Below, piece after piece: positions 1 through 5,108 of a stretch of 8,690 nucleotides of DNA. The notes beneath the pieces were generated by a model. The model saw only the letters and a program-made list of their open reading frames with translations. It did not search any database and was not told the DNA's origin. Both the position numbers and the translations under genes were made by a program. Within the stretch, counting starts at the first letter, position 1, and each line of letters opens with the position of its first letter. Source of the DNA: Candidatus Kuenenbacteria bacterium CG_4_8_14_3_um_filter_39_15 (GTDB taxonomy: Bacteria > Patescibacteriota > Patescibacteriia > UBA2196 > GWA2-42-15); assembly GCA_002782365.1 (NCBI GenBank), contig PFHP01000010.1, forward strand, positions 1 to 8,690. Reading direction: 5' to 3'.

Positions 1-857
1 CTAGAGAGCATATTGTGCTTGCCAAACAGGTTGGCGTGCCATACATTGTCGTTTTCTTAAACAAAGTTGATCAAGTTGACGACAAAGAACTTATTGACTT
101 AGTGGAAGAAGAAGTCAAGGATTTGCTCAAAAAATATGAATTCCCAGGCGATGTAACTCCAATTATTCGCGGTTCAGCTCTTAAGGCGCTTGAAGCGGCA
201 AATGCCGGCAATAAAGATGATGAAAATTTAAAATCCATTAAAGAACTTTTGGACAAGCTTGATGAATATATTCCAGAACCAGCGCGTGATATAACCAAAC
301 CATTTCTGATGCCCATTGAGGATATCTTTTCCATTGAAGGCCGTGGCACGGTTGTGACTGGCAGAATTGAAAGAGGCTTGGTTAAGTTAAATGAAGAGGT
401 TGAAATTATTGGCATTAAAGATACGGCTAAAACTGTTGTGACTGGCATTGAGATGTTTAATAAACAGCTTGACGAGGGCCGCGCTGGGGACAATGCCGGC
501 GTATTGCTGCGCGGCACTAAAAAAGAAGATGTTTATCGCGGCCAAGTCTTGGCCAAGCCAGGCACGGTTACTCCTCATACGGAATTTGAAGCCGAAGTTT
601 ATATCTTAAGCAAAGAAGAAGGCGGCCGTCATACCCCGTTCTTCAATGGTTATAAGCCGCAATTCTATATCAGAACCACGGACGTTACCGGCGATGTAAC
701 CTTAGCCGCGGGAACAGAAATGGTCATGCCAGGCGATACTGTTAATTTAAAGATTACATTAATTCAGCCAGTGGCTTTGGAAGAACAGCAAAAATTTGCC
801 ATTCGTGAAGGCGGCCGCACCGTTGGTGCTGGCGTGGTTACTAAGATTAGTAAATAA
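1..857 (+). CDS. tuf: Elongation factor Tu, 3' part (5' end outside window)
   Basis: EF-Tu is the GTPase that carries aminoacyl-tRNA to the ribosomal A site. The reading frame is already open at base 3 (REHIVLAKQVG) and ends at a TAA at 855-857, giving 284 visible residues. About 110-117 N-terminal residues, including the P-loop, switch I and the DCPGH motif, lie before the window. Visible are the guanine-specificity motif NKVD, the G5 motif GSALKAL, the start of domain 2 (PFLMPIEDIFSIEGRGTVV) and domain 3 with EGGRHTPFF, the PQFY..TTDVTG stretch and the terminal REGGRTVGAGVV. These match bacterial EF-Tu almost continuously, with a short Asn/Asp-rich expansion (about NAGNKDDEN) after G5. The gene lies directly ahead of rpsJ, the usual junction of the str and S10 clusters. 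A terminator-like hairpin follows the stop codon. Confidence 0.98.
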   Translation, partial: REHIVLAKQVGVPYIVVFLNKVDQVDDKELIDLVEEEVKDLLKKYEFPGDVTPIIRGSALKALEAANAGNKDDENLKSIKELLDKLDEYIPEPARDITKPFLMPIEDIFSIEGRGTVVTGRIERGLVKLNEEVEIIGIKDTAKTVVTGIEMFNKQLDEGRAGDNAGVLLRGTKKEDVYRGQVLAKPGTVTPHTEFEAEVYILSKEEGGRHTPFFNGYKPQFYIRTTDVTGDVTLAAGTEMVMPGDTVNLKITLIQPVALEEQQKFAIREGGRTVGAGVVTKISK

Positions 858-863
858 ACTCAG

Positions 864-904
864 ACTCGTTCCCTAATCATTCCGGGAGCGAGTTTAGTTT
901 GTTT
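864..904 (+). terminator. Candidate intrinsic terminator after tuf
   Basis: A 10-bp stem pairs ACTCGTTCCC (864-873) with GGGAGCGAGT (884-893), with one G-U wobble and a 10-nt loop. A T-rich but interrupted tract (tttagtttgttt, 893-904) follows. It sits 6 bases after the tuf stop and 31 bases before rpsJ. The imperfect T-tract suggests partial termination, which would make EF-Tu more abundant than the ribosomal proteins downstream. I see no convincing promoter between this hairpin and rpsJ. Confidence 0.6.
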
Positions 905-935
905 AATAATAACAATTGAAAGTCATTTGAAAATT

Positions 936-1295
936 ATGACCGATAAACCAATCATTAAAAATAATAATCGCCAAGAAGGCAAAGAGGATGACAAGCCCAG
1001 AATCAGAATCAAAGTAAAAGCCTTTGATCATAAGATTATTGACCGGGCCACTAAAACTATTATTGATGCCGCTAAACGTACGCAAGCACAGGTCAAGGGC
1101 CCCATTCCTTTACCCACTGAAATCAGCAAATATACTGTCAATCGTTCAACCTTTGTCCACAAAGATGCACGGGAACAGTTTGAAATGCGAGTCCATAAAA
1201 GATTAATTGATATTTACGACCCCAAACCAACGACGATCAATGATTTAATGAATTTAGCCTTGCCTAGCGGGGTTGATGTTCAAATTAAAATGTAA
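936..1295 (+). CDS. rpsJ: Small subunit ribosomal protein S10 (uS10) with N-terminal extension
   Basis: S10 sits in the 30S head and, with NusB, also serves transcription antitermination. The 119-residue product aligns with the bacterial family from about residue 21 (PRIRIKVKAFDHK) to the end. It has the family hallmarks AKRTQAQVKGPIPLP (residues 46-60), VHKDAREQFEMR (74-85) and the C-terminal SGVDVQIKM. The E. coli protein has 103 residues; the excess is a hydrophilic N-terminal stretch rich in Asn, Lys, Asp and Glu (residues 1-20). I chose the ATG at 936. An in-frame TTG at 927 would add three residues, and neither start has a Shine-Dalgarno motif. The gene is separated from tuf by a hairpin and from rplC by 191 bp, so it may be transcribed by read-through from tuf and less tightly coupled to the rest of the cluster than usual. 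Confidence 0.96.
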   Translation: MTDKPIIKNNNRQEGKEDDKPRIRIKVKAFDHKIIDRATKTIIDAAKRTQAQVKGPIPLPTEISKYTVNRSTFVHKDAREQFEMRVHKRLIDIYDPKPTTINDLMNLALPSGVDVQIKM

Positions 1296-1320
1296 TATAA
1301 AAATATTCACTTAATAATCA

Positions 1321-1379
1321 TTAAGAATCCGGATAAGATCCCCGACCTAGCGTCGGGAAAACCATCCGTTTATTCTTAA
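1321..1379 (+). promoter_or_regulatory. Three-tier hairpin in the rpsJ-rplC spacer
   Basis: Three nested perfect helices are visible. The outer one is TTAAGAAT (1321-1328) with ATTCTTAA (1372-1379). The middle one is CGGAT (1330-1334) with ATCCG (1364-1368). The inner one is CCCGAC (1341-1346) with GTCGGG (1352-1357), closing a 5-nt loop. Asymmetric internal loops separate them (1 against 3 nt, then 6 against 6 nt). No T-tract follows, so this is not a simple terminator. It could be a cis-acting RNA of the ribosomal protein leader kind, an RNase processing site or a dispersed palindromic repeat. The sequence alone does not decide. Confidence 0.55.
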
Positions 1380-1394
1380 CTTTGATTAAACCAT

Positions 1395-1400
1395 TATAAT
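1395..1400 (+). promoter_or_regulatory. Candidate -10 box (TATAAT) of an internal promoter ahead of rplC
   Basis: This is a perfect TATAAT. The best -35 candidate is poor: TTCTTA at 1373-1378 with a 16-bp spacer matches TTGACA at 3 of 6 positions. Transcription would begin near 1407, giving a leader of about 80 nt containing a small ORF and a hairpin with a T-tract before rplC. In an AT-rich spacer a chance match is quite possible. Confidence 0.3.
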
Positions 1401-1419
1401 TCGGATAAAAGCATAAAAA

Positions 1420-1461
1420 ATGAAGAATAATTTGATTTCTATGTTTATATCTGGTTTATAA
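1420..1461 (+). CDS. Possible 13-codon leader peptide ORF upstream of rplC
   Basis: An ATG at 1420 opens a 13-residue frame, MKNNLISMFISGL, closed by TAA at 1459-1461. It has no Shine-Dalgarno motif, but neither do most genes here. Its last codons lie inside the 5' arm and loop of the terminator-like hairpin at 1449-1477, so a ribosome reaching the stop codon would prevent that hairpin from forming. This is the geometry of a translation-sensing attenuator. The peptide resembles nothing I recognise, and an ORF this short can arise by chance. Its position is the only argument for it. Confidence 0.2.
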   Translation: MKNNLISMFISGL

Positions 1462-1462
1462 T
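1432..1462 (+). promoter_or_regulatory. Alternative promoter: TTGATT / TATAAT immediately before rplC
   Basis: TTGATT at 1432-1437 matches 4 of 6 -35 positions and TATAAT at 1457-1462 is perfect, with a slightly long 19-bp spacer. Initiation would fall near 1469, leaving a leader of about 18 nt before the rplC ATG at 1487. The -10 box coincides with the loop of the hairpin at 1449-1470, so this reading competes with the attenuator reading of the same bases. Confidence 0.35.
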
Positions 1463-1477
1463 GACCGGATTTTTTTT
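1449..1477 (+). terminator. Terminator-like hairpin with U-tract just before rplC (attenuator candidate)
   Basis: ATCTGGT (1449-1455) pairs with ACCGGAT (1464-1470) in a 7-bp stem with one G-U pair and an 8-nt loop (TTATAATG). An uninterrupted run of eight T's (1470-1477) follows at once. This is a good intrinsic terminator outline, only 9 bases ahead of the rplC start. It could end tuf-rpsJ transcripts or act as a conditional attenuator for the genes downstream. Seven A's (1478-1484) follow the T's, so the U-tract might also partly pair with them. Confidence 0.5.
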
Positions 1478-1486
1478 AAAAAAACC

Positions 1487-2122
1487 ATGAAGTTCATCCT
1501 TGGCATAAAAAAACAAATGACCCAAATTTTTAATCCTGAAAGCGGTGACGTAATTCCAGTCACTGTTATTAATGCTGGCCCCTGCCGGGTGGTAAGAATT
1601 AAGACTAGTGATTCAAAAGATGGCTACAGTTCTGTTATTCTTGGCCTCGGCGGCAAAAAAAAGCTAAGCAAACGCGAGCTTGGCCCAATTAAAGATTTAG
1701 GCAATCTGTCATATATCAAAGAATTTAGGAGCGATGAACTAAAAGATTTGAAACGCGGTGACACAATTACTGTTGATGCTTTTGAAGTCGGCGACAAAGT
1801 CAAGGTAGTCGGCATTTCAAAGGGCAAAGGTTTCCAAGGCGTAGTCAAACGTTATGGTTTTCACGGGCATCCAGGCACTCACGGTACCAAAGACCAGGAA
1901 CGTTCCCCGGGTTCAATCGGCCCAACTGCTCCGGCTCGCGTTTTCCCAGGCATGAGAATGGCCGGTCATATGGGCGCTGAGCGCGTGACTGTTAAAAATT
2001 TAGCCATAGCAAAAATTGATCATGAAAAAAATGAACTTTACATCAAAGGCGCCATACCCGGAGCGAAAAGCGGCTTGCTGTTGCTTAGTTGTGCTGGCGC
2101 GTTAAAAATCCAAAAATCATGA
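1487..2122 (+). CDS. rplC: Large subunit ribosomal protein L3 (uL3)
   Basis: L3 is an early-assembly 50S protein whose long loop reaches the peptidyl transferase centre. The 211 residues match the normal bacterial length (209 in E. coli). They begin MKFILGIKKQMTQIF, contain the basic central stretch KGKGFQGVVKRYGFHGHPGTHGTKDQERSPGSIG (residues 112-145), then APARVFPGMRMAGHMGAERVTVKNL, and end with the typical KGAIPGAKSGLLLL. The loop after GSIG reads PTAPARVF. This is the form I associate with Firmicutes and lacks the glutamine that PrmB methylates in E. coli. The ATG at 1487 is the only sensible start. It has no Shine-Dalgarno motif and is preceded by runs of T and A. The stop codon overlaps the rplD start in ATGA, so the two genes are probably translationally coupled. 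Confidence 0.98.
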   Translation: MKFILGIKKQMTQIFNPESGDVIPVTVINAGPCRVVRIKTSDSKDGYSSVILGLGGKKKLSKRELGPIKDLGNLSYIKEFRSDELKDLKRGDTITVDAFEVGDKVKVVGISKGKGFQGVVKRYGFHGHPGTHGTKDQERSPGSIGPTAPARVFPGMRMAGHMGAERVTVKNLAIAKIDHEKNELYIKGAIPGAKSGLLLLSCAGALKIQKS

Positions 2123-2877
2123 AATATCAAATTTACCAAGCCAGTGGAGAAAAAGACAAGCAAGTTGATTTAAACCCAGCTATTTTTAACGTTGAAGCCA
2201 ATCAAGGCCTAATTCATCAGGCAGTCGTCGCCCAAATGTCAGCCAAGAGAAAAGTATTAGCTGATACCAAAGATAAAGGCGAAGTGCGCGGCGGCGGCCG
2301 AAAACCTTGGCGGCAAAAAGGCACTGGCCGAGCCAGACACGGTTCAAGCAGATCGCCCATTTGGATTGGCGGCGGTGTCACTTTTGGTCCGACCAAGGAC
2401 AGAAATTTTAAGAAAAAAATTAATAAAAAAATGAAAAGAAAAACGCTTTTTATGTGTTTAACTGACCGCGCTAAAAGCAAGGATATGGTCATTGTAGACA
2501 AGCTGGATTTCAAAGAGAATAAGACCAAAGAATTTGTGGCGGTTGTTAAGAACCTAAAAGATGTTTTAAAACTTAAAAAATTATCCAAGAGAAAGGTTGC
2601 AGAAGACGAAAAGAAAAAAGAAGAAAAAAATGCTGGCGAGGATAAAAAACAGAAAAAATTTGATTTGAAAAAGTACCAAACATCGATTTTGGTTGTCACT
2701 GGTCAGGACACTGCCCGCATTTCGCGCCTAGCCGGTAATATTCCAGGGATTAAAGTCTTGGGCGCTAATTCCTTAAATGTAGTGGATATTTTAGCGCATA
2801 AGAATATTTTAATCACAGAGGACAGTTTAAAAGTAATAACAGCAGTATATTTAAAACAAGATAGTCAGCTGCCATAA
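2119..2877 (+). CDS. rplD: Large subunit ribosomal protein L4 (uL4) with charged insert
   Basis: L4 binds 23S rRNA, and its extended loop helps form the exit-tunnel constriction. In E. coli it also represses the S10 operon. The loop is intact: EVRGGGRKPWRQKGTGRARHGSSRSPIWIGGGVTFGP, residues 55-91. The product has 252 residues against about 201 in E. coli. Most of the excess is a Lys/Glu-rich low-complexity insert at about residues 155-187 (EDEKKKEEKNAGEDKKQKK), between the helix VVKNLKDVLKLKK and the strand TSILVVTGQD. The C-terminal GIKVLGANSLNVVDILAHKNILITEDSL is normal. The start is the ATG at 2119, overlapping the rplC stop by 4 bases. A TTG at 2089 is in frame, but the residues it would add (MCWRVKNPKI) do not look like L4. 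Confidence 0.97.
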   Translation: MKYQIYQASGEKDKQVDLNPAIFNVEANQGLIHQAVVAQMSAKRKVLADTKDKGEVRGGGRKPWRQKGTGRARHGSSRSPIWIGGGVTFGPTKDRNFKKKINKKMKRKTLFMCLTDRAKSKDMVIVDKLDFKENKTKEFVAVVKNLKDVLKLKKLSKRKVAEDEKKKEEKNAGEDKKQKKFDLKKYQTSILVVTGQDTARISRLAGNIPGIKVLGANSLNVVDILAHKNILITEDSLKVITAVYLKQDSQLP

Positions 2878-2898
2878 AAAATTTGAAATTATAAGTTT

Positions 2899-3315
2899 AT
2901 GTCTTTATTCAGCAGAAAGAAAAAAGAACCAGCAACTAAAAATGAAGAGCAGGCTAAAACGGCCGGAACTGTTAAAGCTGTCCAGCCAAAACAAAAATCG
3001 GGAAAAGCCGTAAAAAAAAGTGGCAGCCAAGTGTCGTATAAAGTGCTTGTCCATCCCCTAGTCACAGAAAAATCAACTCTTCAGAATAGTTTCAATCAAT
3101 ATGCTTTTATTGTGAACAGTCGGGCAAATAAAGTAGAAATTAAACTGGCCATCCAGGAAACTTACGGTGTCATGCCATTAAAAGTAAAAACCATCAGTCA
3201 AATGGGCAAACTAGTCAGATCAGGCCGCGGACGGTTGTCAAGGCAAAAAAATTGGAAAAAAGCAATCATCACCTTGCCCCAAGATAAAAAAATTGATGTT
3301 TACGAAGCCGTATAG
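2899..3315 (+). CDS. rplW: Large subunit ribosomal protein L23 (uL23) with N-terminal extension
   Basis: L23 lies at the tunnel exit and is the docking site for trigger factor and the signal recognition particle. The family domain runs from about residue 46 (SYKVLVHPLVTEKST) to the end at 138, with AFIVNSRANKVEIKLAIQETYGVMPLKVKT and RGRLSRQKNWKKAIITL. Glu57 in LVTEK corresponds to the E. coli Glu18 docking residue. Residues 1-45 are a Lys/Ala/Gln-rich low-complexity extension (MSLFSRKKKEPATKNEEQ...). The E. coli protein has 100 residues. The ATG at 2899 has no Shine-Dalgarno motif. An in-frame GTG at 3031 (residue 45) would give a standard-length protein and cannot be excluded, although the frame is open and coding-like from 2899. 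The stop is TAG. Confidence 0.95.
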   Translation: MSLFSRKKKEPATKNEEQAKTAGTVKAVQPKQKSGKAVKKSGSQVSYKVLVHPLVTEKSTLQNSFNQYAFIVNSRANKVEIKLAIQETYGVMPLKVKTISQMGKLVRSGRGRLSRQKNWKKAIITLPQDKKIDVYEAV

Positions 3316-3338
3316 AAAAGTAAAGTTTTATAAAAACT

Positions 3339-4181
3339 ATGGCAATTAAGATTTACAAACCAACCACTCCAGCCAGACGCAAAACCTCCATTGTGTCATT
3401 TTCTGATATTACTAAAAGTAAACCGGAAAAAAAATTAACCGTCACTCGCAAAACGTTTGCCGGCAGAAACAAGAGCGGTAAAATTACAGTCCGTCACCGC
3501 GGCGGCGGCGCCAAGCGCCGTATCAGGCTGGTGGATTTTAAACGTTTGAAATTTAATCAACCGGCCAGTGTTGCGGCTATTGAATATGATCCAAACCGCT
3601 CTGCAAGAATTGCCCTGGTCCAGTATGAGGATGGCCAGCTTTCATATATTTTAGCCGCTGATGGCATTAAAGTTGGTGATAAAATAGTTTCTTCAGACGA
3701 AAAAGTCGCCATAAAAGTAGGCAATCGTATGCCCCTTGAATTTATTCCAGCTGGTATTAATGTTTATAATGTAGAGTTAAATCCAGGTCAAGGCGGAGTA
3801 ATGGCCAGATCGGCCGGTTCTTCTGCCGTGGTTCAGGCGATTGAAGGCAAGTTCGTTCAGCTTAAAATGCCATCCGGAGAAATCCGTTTAGTCAAAAAAG
3901 AATGTCTGGCGACAATCGGCCAAGTTTCTAATCCCGACCATCGGTTAGTCCGTCTTGGCAAAGCCGGCCGCCAGCGCCACCGGGGCATTCGTCCCAGTGT
4001 CCGTGGCAAAGCCATGAATCCTTGCGACCATCCCCATGGCGGCGGTGAAGGCAGGCACCCCATTGGCATGAGATATCCCAAAACTAAATGGGGTAAACAT
4101 GCCATGGGGGTTAAAACAAGAAATAATAAAAGATGGTCAAATAGAATGATTATCCAAAGAAGTAGAAAAGAAAGTAATTAA
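3339..4181 (+). CDS. rplB: Large subunit ribosomal protein L2 (uL2)
   Basis: L2 is needed for subunit association, tRNA binding and peptidyl transferase assembly. The 280-residue product is close to the usual 273-277. It contains GRNKSGKITVRHRGGGAKRRIRLVDFKR near the N-terminus, an OB-fold segment (VAAIEYDPNRSARIALVQYEDG), and the C-terminal NPGQGGVMARSAGSSAVVQAIEG. The diagnostic RGIRPSVRGKAMNPCDHPHGGGEGR follows, with the functionally important His cluster at residues 231-233. The basic tail KTRNNKRWSNRMIIQRSRK is present. The ATG at 3339 gives MAIKIYKPTTPARR, the standard L2 N-terminus. A weak 6-bp AU-rich inverted repeat (3324-3329 with 3333-3338) abuts the start codon. Confidence 0.98.
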   Translation: MAIKIYKPTTPARRKTSIVSFSDITKSKPEKKLTVTRKTFAGRNKSGKITVRHRGGGAKRRIRLVDFKRLKFNQPASVAAIEYDPNRSARIALVQYEDGQLSYILAADGIKVGDKIVSSDEKVAIKVGNRMPLEFIPAGINVYNVELNPGQGGVMARSAGSSAVVQAIEGKFVQLKMPSGEIRLVKKECLATIGQVSNPDHRLVRLGKAGRQRHRGIRPSVRGKAMNPCDHPHGGGEGRHPIGMRYPKTKWGKHAMGVKTRNNKRWSNRMIIQRSRKESN

Positions 4182-4194
4182 TTAACAAAAAATT

Positions 4195-4500
4195 ATGAGT
4201 AGAAGTTTAAAAAAAGGCCCATACATTGACGAAAAGCTGTTGAAGAAAGTCAGCAATCTTAAAATTGGCGATAAGACAGTCATTAAAACATGGTCAAGAG
4301 ACTGCACGATTACTCCTCAAATGGTCGGTTTTACTTTTGGCGTCCATAATGGCAAAACGCATCTTCCAGTTTTTGTTGTTGAAAACATGGTCGGCCATAA
4401 GTTGGGTGAATTTGCGTTCACCCGTAAGTTCATCAAACATGGCGGCAAAAAACAAAGAGACACGGAACGTTCCGCCGCAGAAACTGCCAACAAACAATAA
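4195..4500 (+). CDS. rpsS: Small subunit ribosomal protein S19 (uS19)
   Basis: S19 sits in the 30S head next to S13, near the A-site tRNA. The protein begins MSRSLKKGPYIDEKLLKKV, the canonical start, and carries the signature region VHNGKTHLPVFVVENMVGHKLGEFAFTRKF. At 101 residues it is slightly longer than E. coli S19 (92), through a polar tail rich in Lys, Glu and Ala. The usual GEFAPTR reads GEFAFTR here, a Pro-to-Phe change. The gene starts 13 bases after rplB in an A/T-only leader without a Shine-Dalgarno motif. Confidence 0.98.
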   Translation: MSRSLKKGPYIDEKLLKKVSNLKIGDKTVIKTWSRDCTITPQMVGFTFGVHNGKTHLPVFVVENMVGHKLGEFAFTRKFIKHGGKKQRDTERSAAETANKQ

Positions 4501-4520
4501 TCAAAAGAATAATTTATTAA

Positions 4521-4525
4521 TAAGG
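4521..4525 (+). promoter_or_regulatory. Weak Shine-Dalgarno-like site of rplV
   Basis: TAAGG lies 8 bases upstream of the rplV ATG. It is the only start in the window with a recognisable partial Shine-Dalgarno match at normal spacing. Four matching bases (AAGG) may still be chance. Confidence 0.35.
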
Positions 4526-4533
4526 CTCAAGCT

Positions 4534-5097
4534 ATGGAAACTACGGCCAAACTTAGATACTTAAGAATGTCACCTAGAAAAGTTAGACTAGTCGTGGATG
4601 CTATCCGCGGCGTGAGTGTTGAACAGGCTTTAGCTCGCTTGAAATTTTCAGACAAACGCGCCGCTCAGCCTGTTGCCAAATTGTTAAATTCAGCCATTGC
4701 TAACGCCGAGCACAATCAGGATTTGAAACGTGACAATTTATTAATTAAAGAGATTAAAGTTGATGAAGGGCCAGTTTTAAAAAGATGGCGTTCCAGAGCG
4801 TTTGGCCGTGCCGCTGGCATTCAAAAGAGAACCTCGCACATCTCCATTGTTTTATCAGAAATTAAGCCCAGTAAAGAAAAGGCAGATAAGAAGAAAGGGG
4901 CTGCCAAGAGCCAAGAGGTAAAAATTGTCAGGTCATTGGATGAGATTAAAGATGTCAGCCAAGGCAAAACTAAAGGAGAAAAAGAGGCTGGTTCCGATTT
5001 AAAAGATGGTTTAGTCCAGCAAGAAAAATTTCATTCGGAAAAACCAAAAGGTCCCCAGTCAGCTAAAAGACGATTTTTCAGCAGAAAATCAGGCTAA
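4534..5097 (+). CDS. rplV: Large subunit ribosomal protein L22 (uL22) with long C-terminal tail
   Basis: L22 contacts all 23S rRNA domains, and its beta-hairpin lines the exit tunnel opposite L4. Residues 1-110 form the complete family domain: METTAKLRYLRMSPRKVRLVVDAIRG, then LLNSAIANAEHN, then the hairpin region DEGPVLKRWRSRAFGRAAGIQKRTSHISIVLSE. The E. coli protein ends at this point (110 residues). Here about 77 more residues follow, a low-complexity Lys/Glu/Ser-rich tail with no recognisable fold, ending in the basic-aromatic KRRFFSRKSG. The tail is in frame and free of stops, and the next gene starts 11 bases after it, so it is not an obvious frameshift artefact. The ATG at 4534 matches the family start. 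Confidence 0.97.
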   Translation: METTAKLRYLRMSPRKVRLVVDAIRGVSVEQALARLKFSDKRAAQPVAKLLNSAIANAEHNQDLKRDNLLIKEIKVDEGPVLKRWRSRAFGRAAGIQKRTSHISIVLSEIKPSKEKADKKKGAAKSQEVKIVRSLDEIKDVSQGKTKGEKEAGSDLKDGLVQQEKFHSEKPKGPQSAKRRFFSRKSG

Positions 5098-5108
5098 AAT
5101 ATAAAAAA

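Noticed and set aside
905..935. Promoter or E. coli-type S10 leader directly before rpsJ
   Set aside because: Only about 31 bases separate the hairpin tract from the start codon. There is no credible -35/-10 pair and no room for the E. coli L4-binding leader.
1653..1662. Runs of about eight A's inside genes (rplC, rplW, rplB) as programmed frameshift or sequencing-error sites
   Set aside because: The proteins continue in the correct family frame on both sides of each run, and no alternative product of interest follows in the other frames.
1910..1935. Missing PrmB-methylated glutamine in the L3 loop
   Set aside because: The GSIGPTAPARVF form resembles the version I recall from Firmicutes L3, so it is a normal family variant and not a loss specific to this organism.
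2089..2118. Upstream TTG start for rplD
   Set aside because: The added residues (MCWRVKNPKI) do not resemble L4, while the ATG at 2119 forms a classical ATGA overlap with rplC.
2217..2699. Long minus-strand open frame opposite rplD (also opposite tuf at 71-517 and rpsC at 5481-5783)
   Set aside because: Composition mirrors the genes on the + strand (Ser/Phe/Leu-rich complements of Lys/Glu-rich codons). No recognisable domain is seen, and each lies entirely or almost entirely under a certain ribosomal protein gene.
3324..3338. 6-bp inverted repeat (agtttt/aaaact) before rplB
   Set aside because: It is short and almost entirely A-T with a 3-nt loop. It would be unstable and is expected by chance in this composition.
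4265..4564. 99-residue + strand frame overlapping rpsS and the rplV start
   Set aside because: It is a +1-type shadow of rpsS and the start of rplV, with no family resemblance. The real genes in the other frames are unambiguous.
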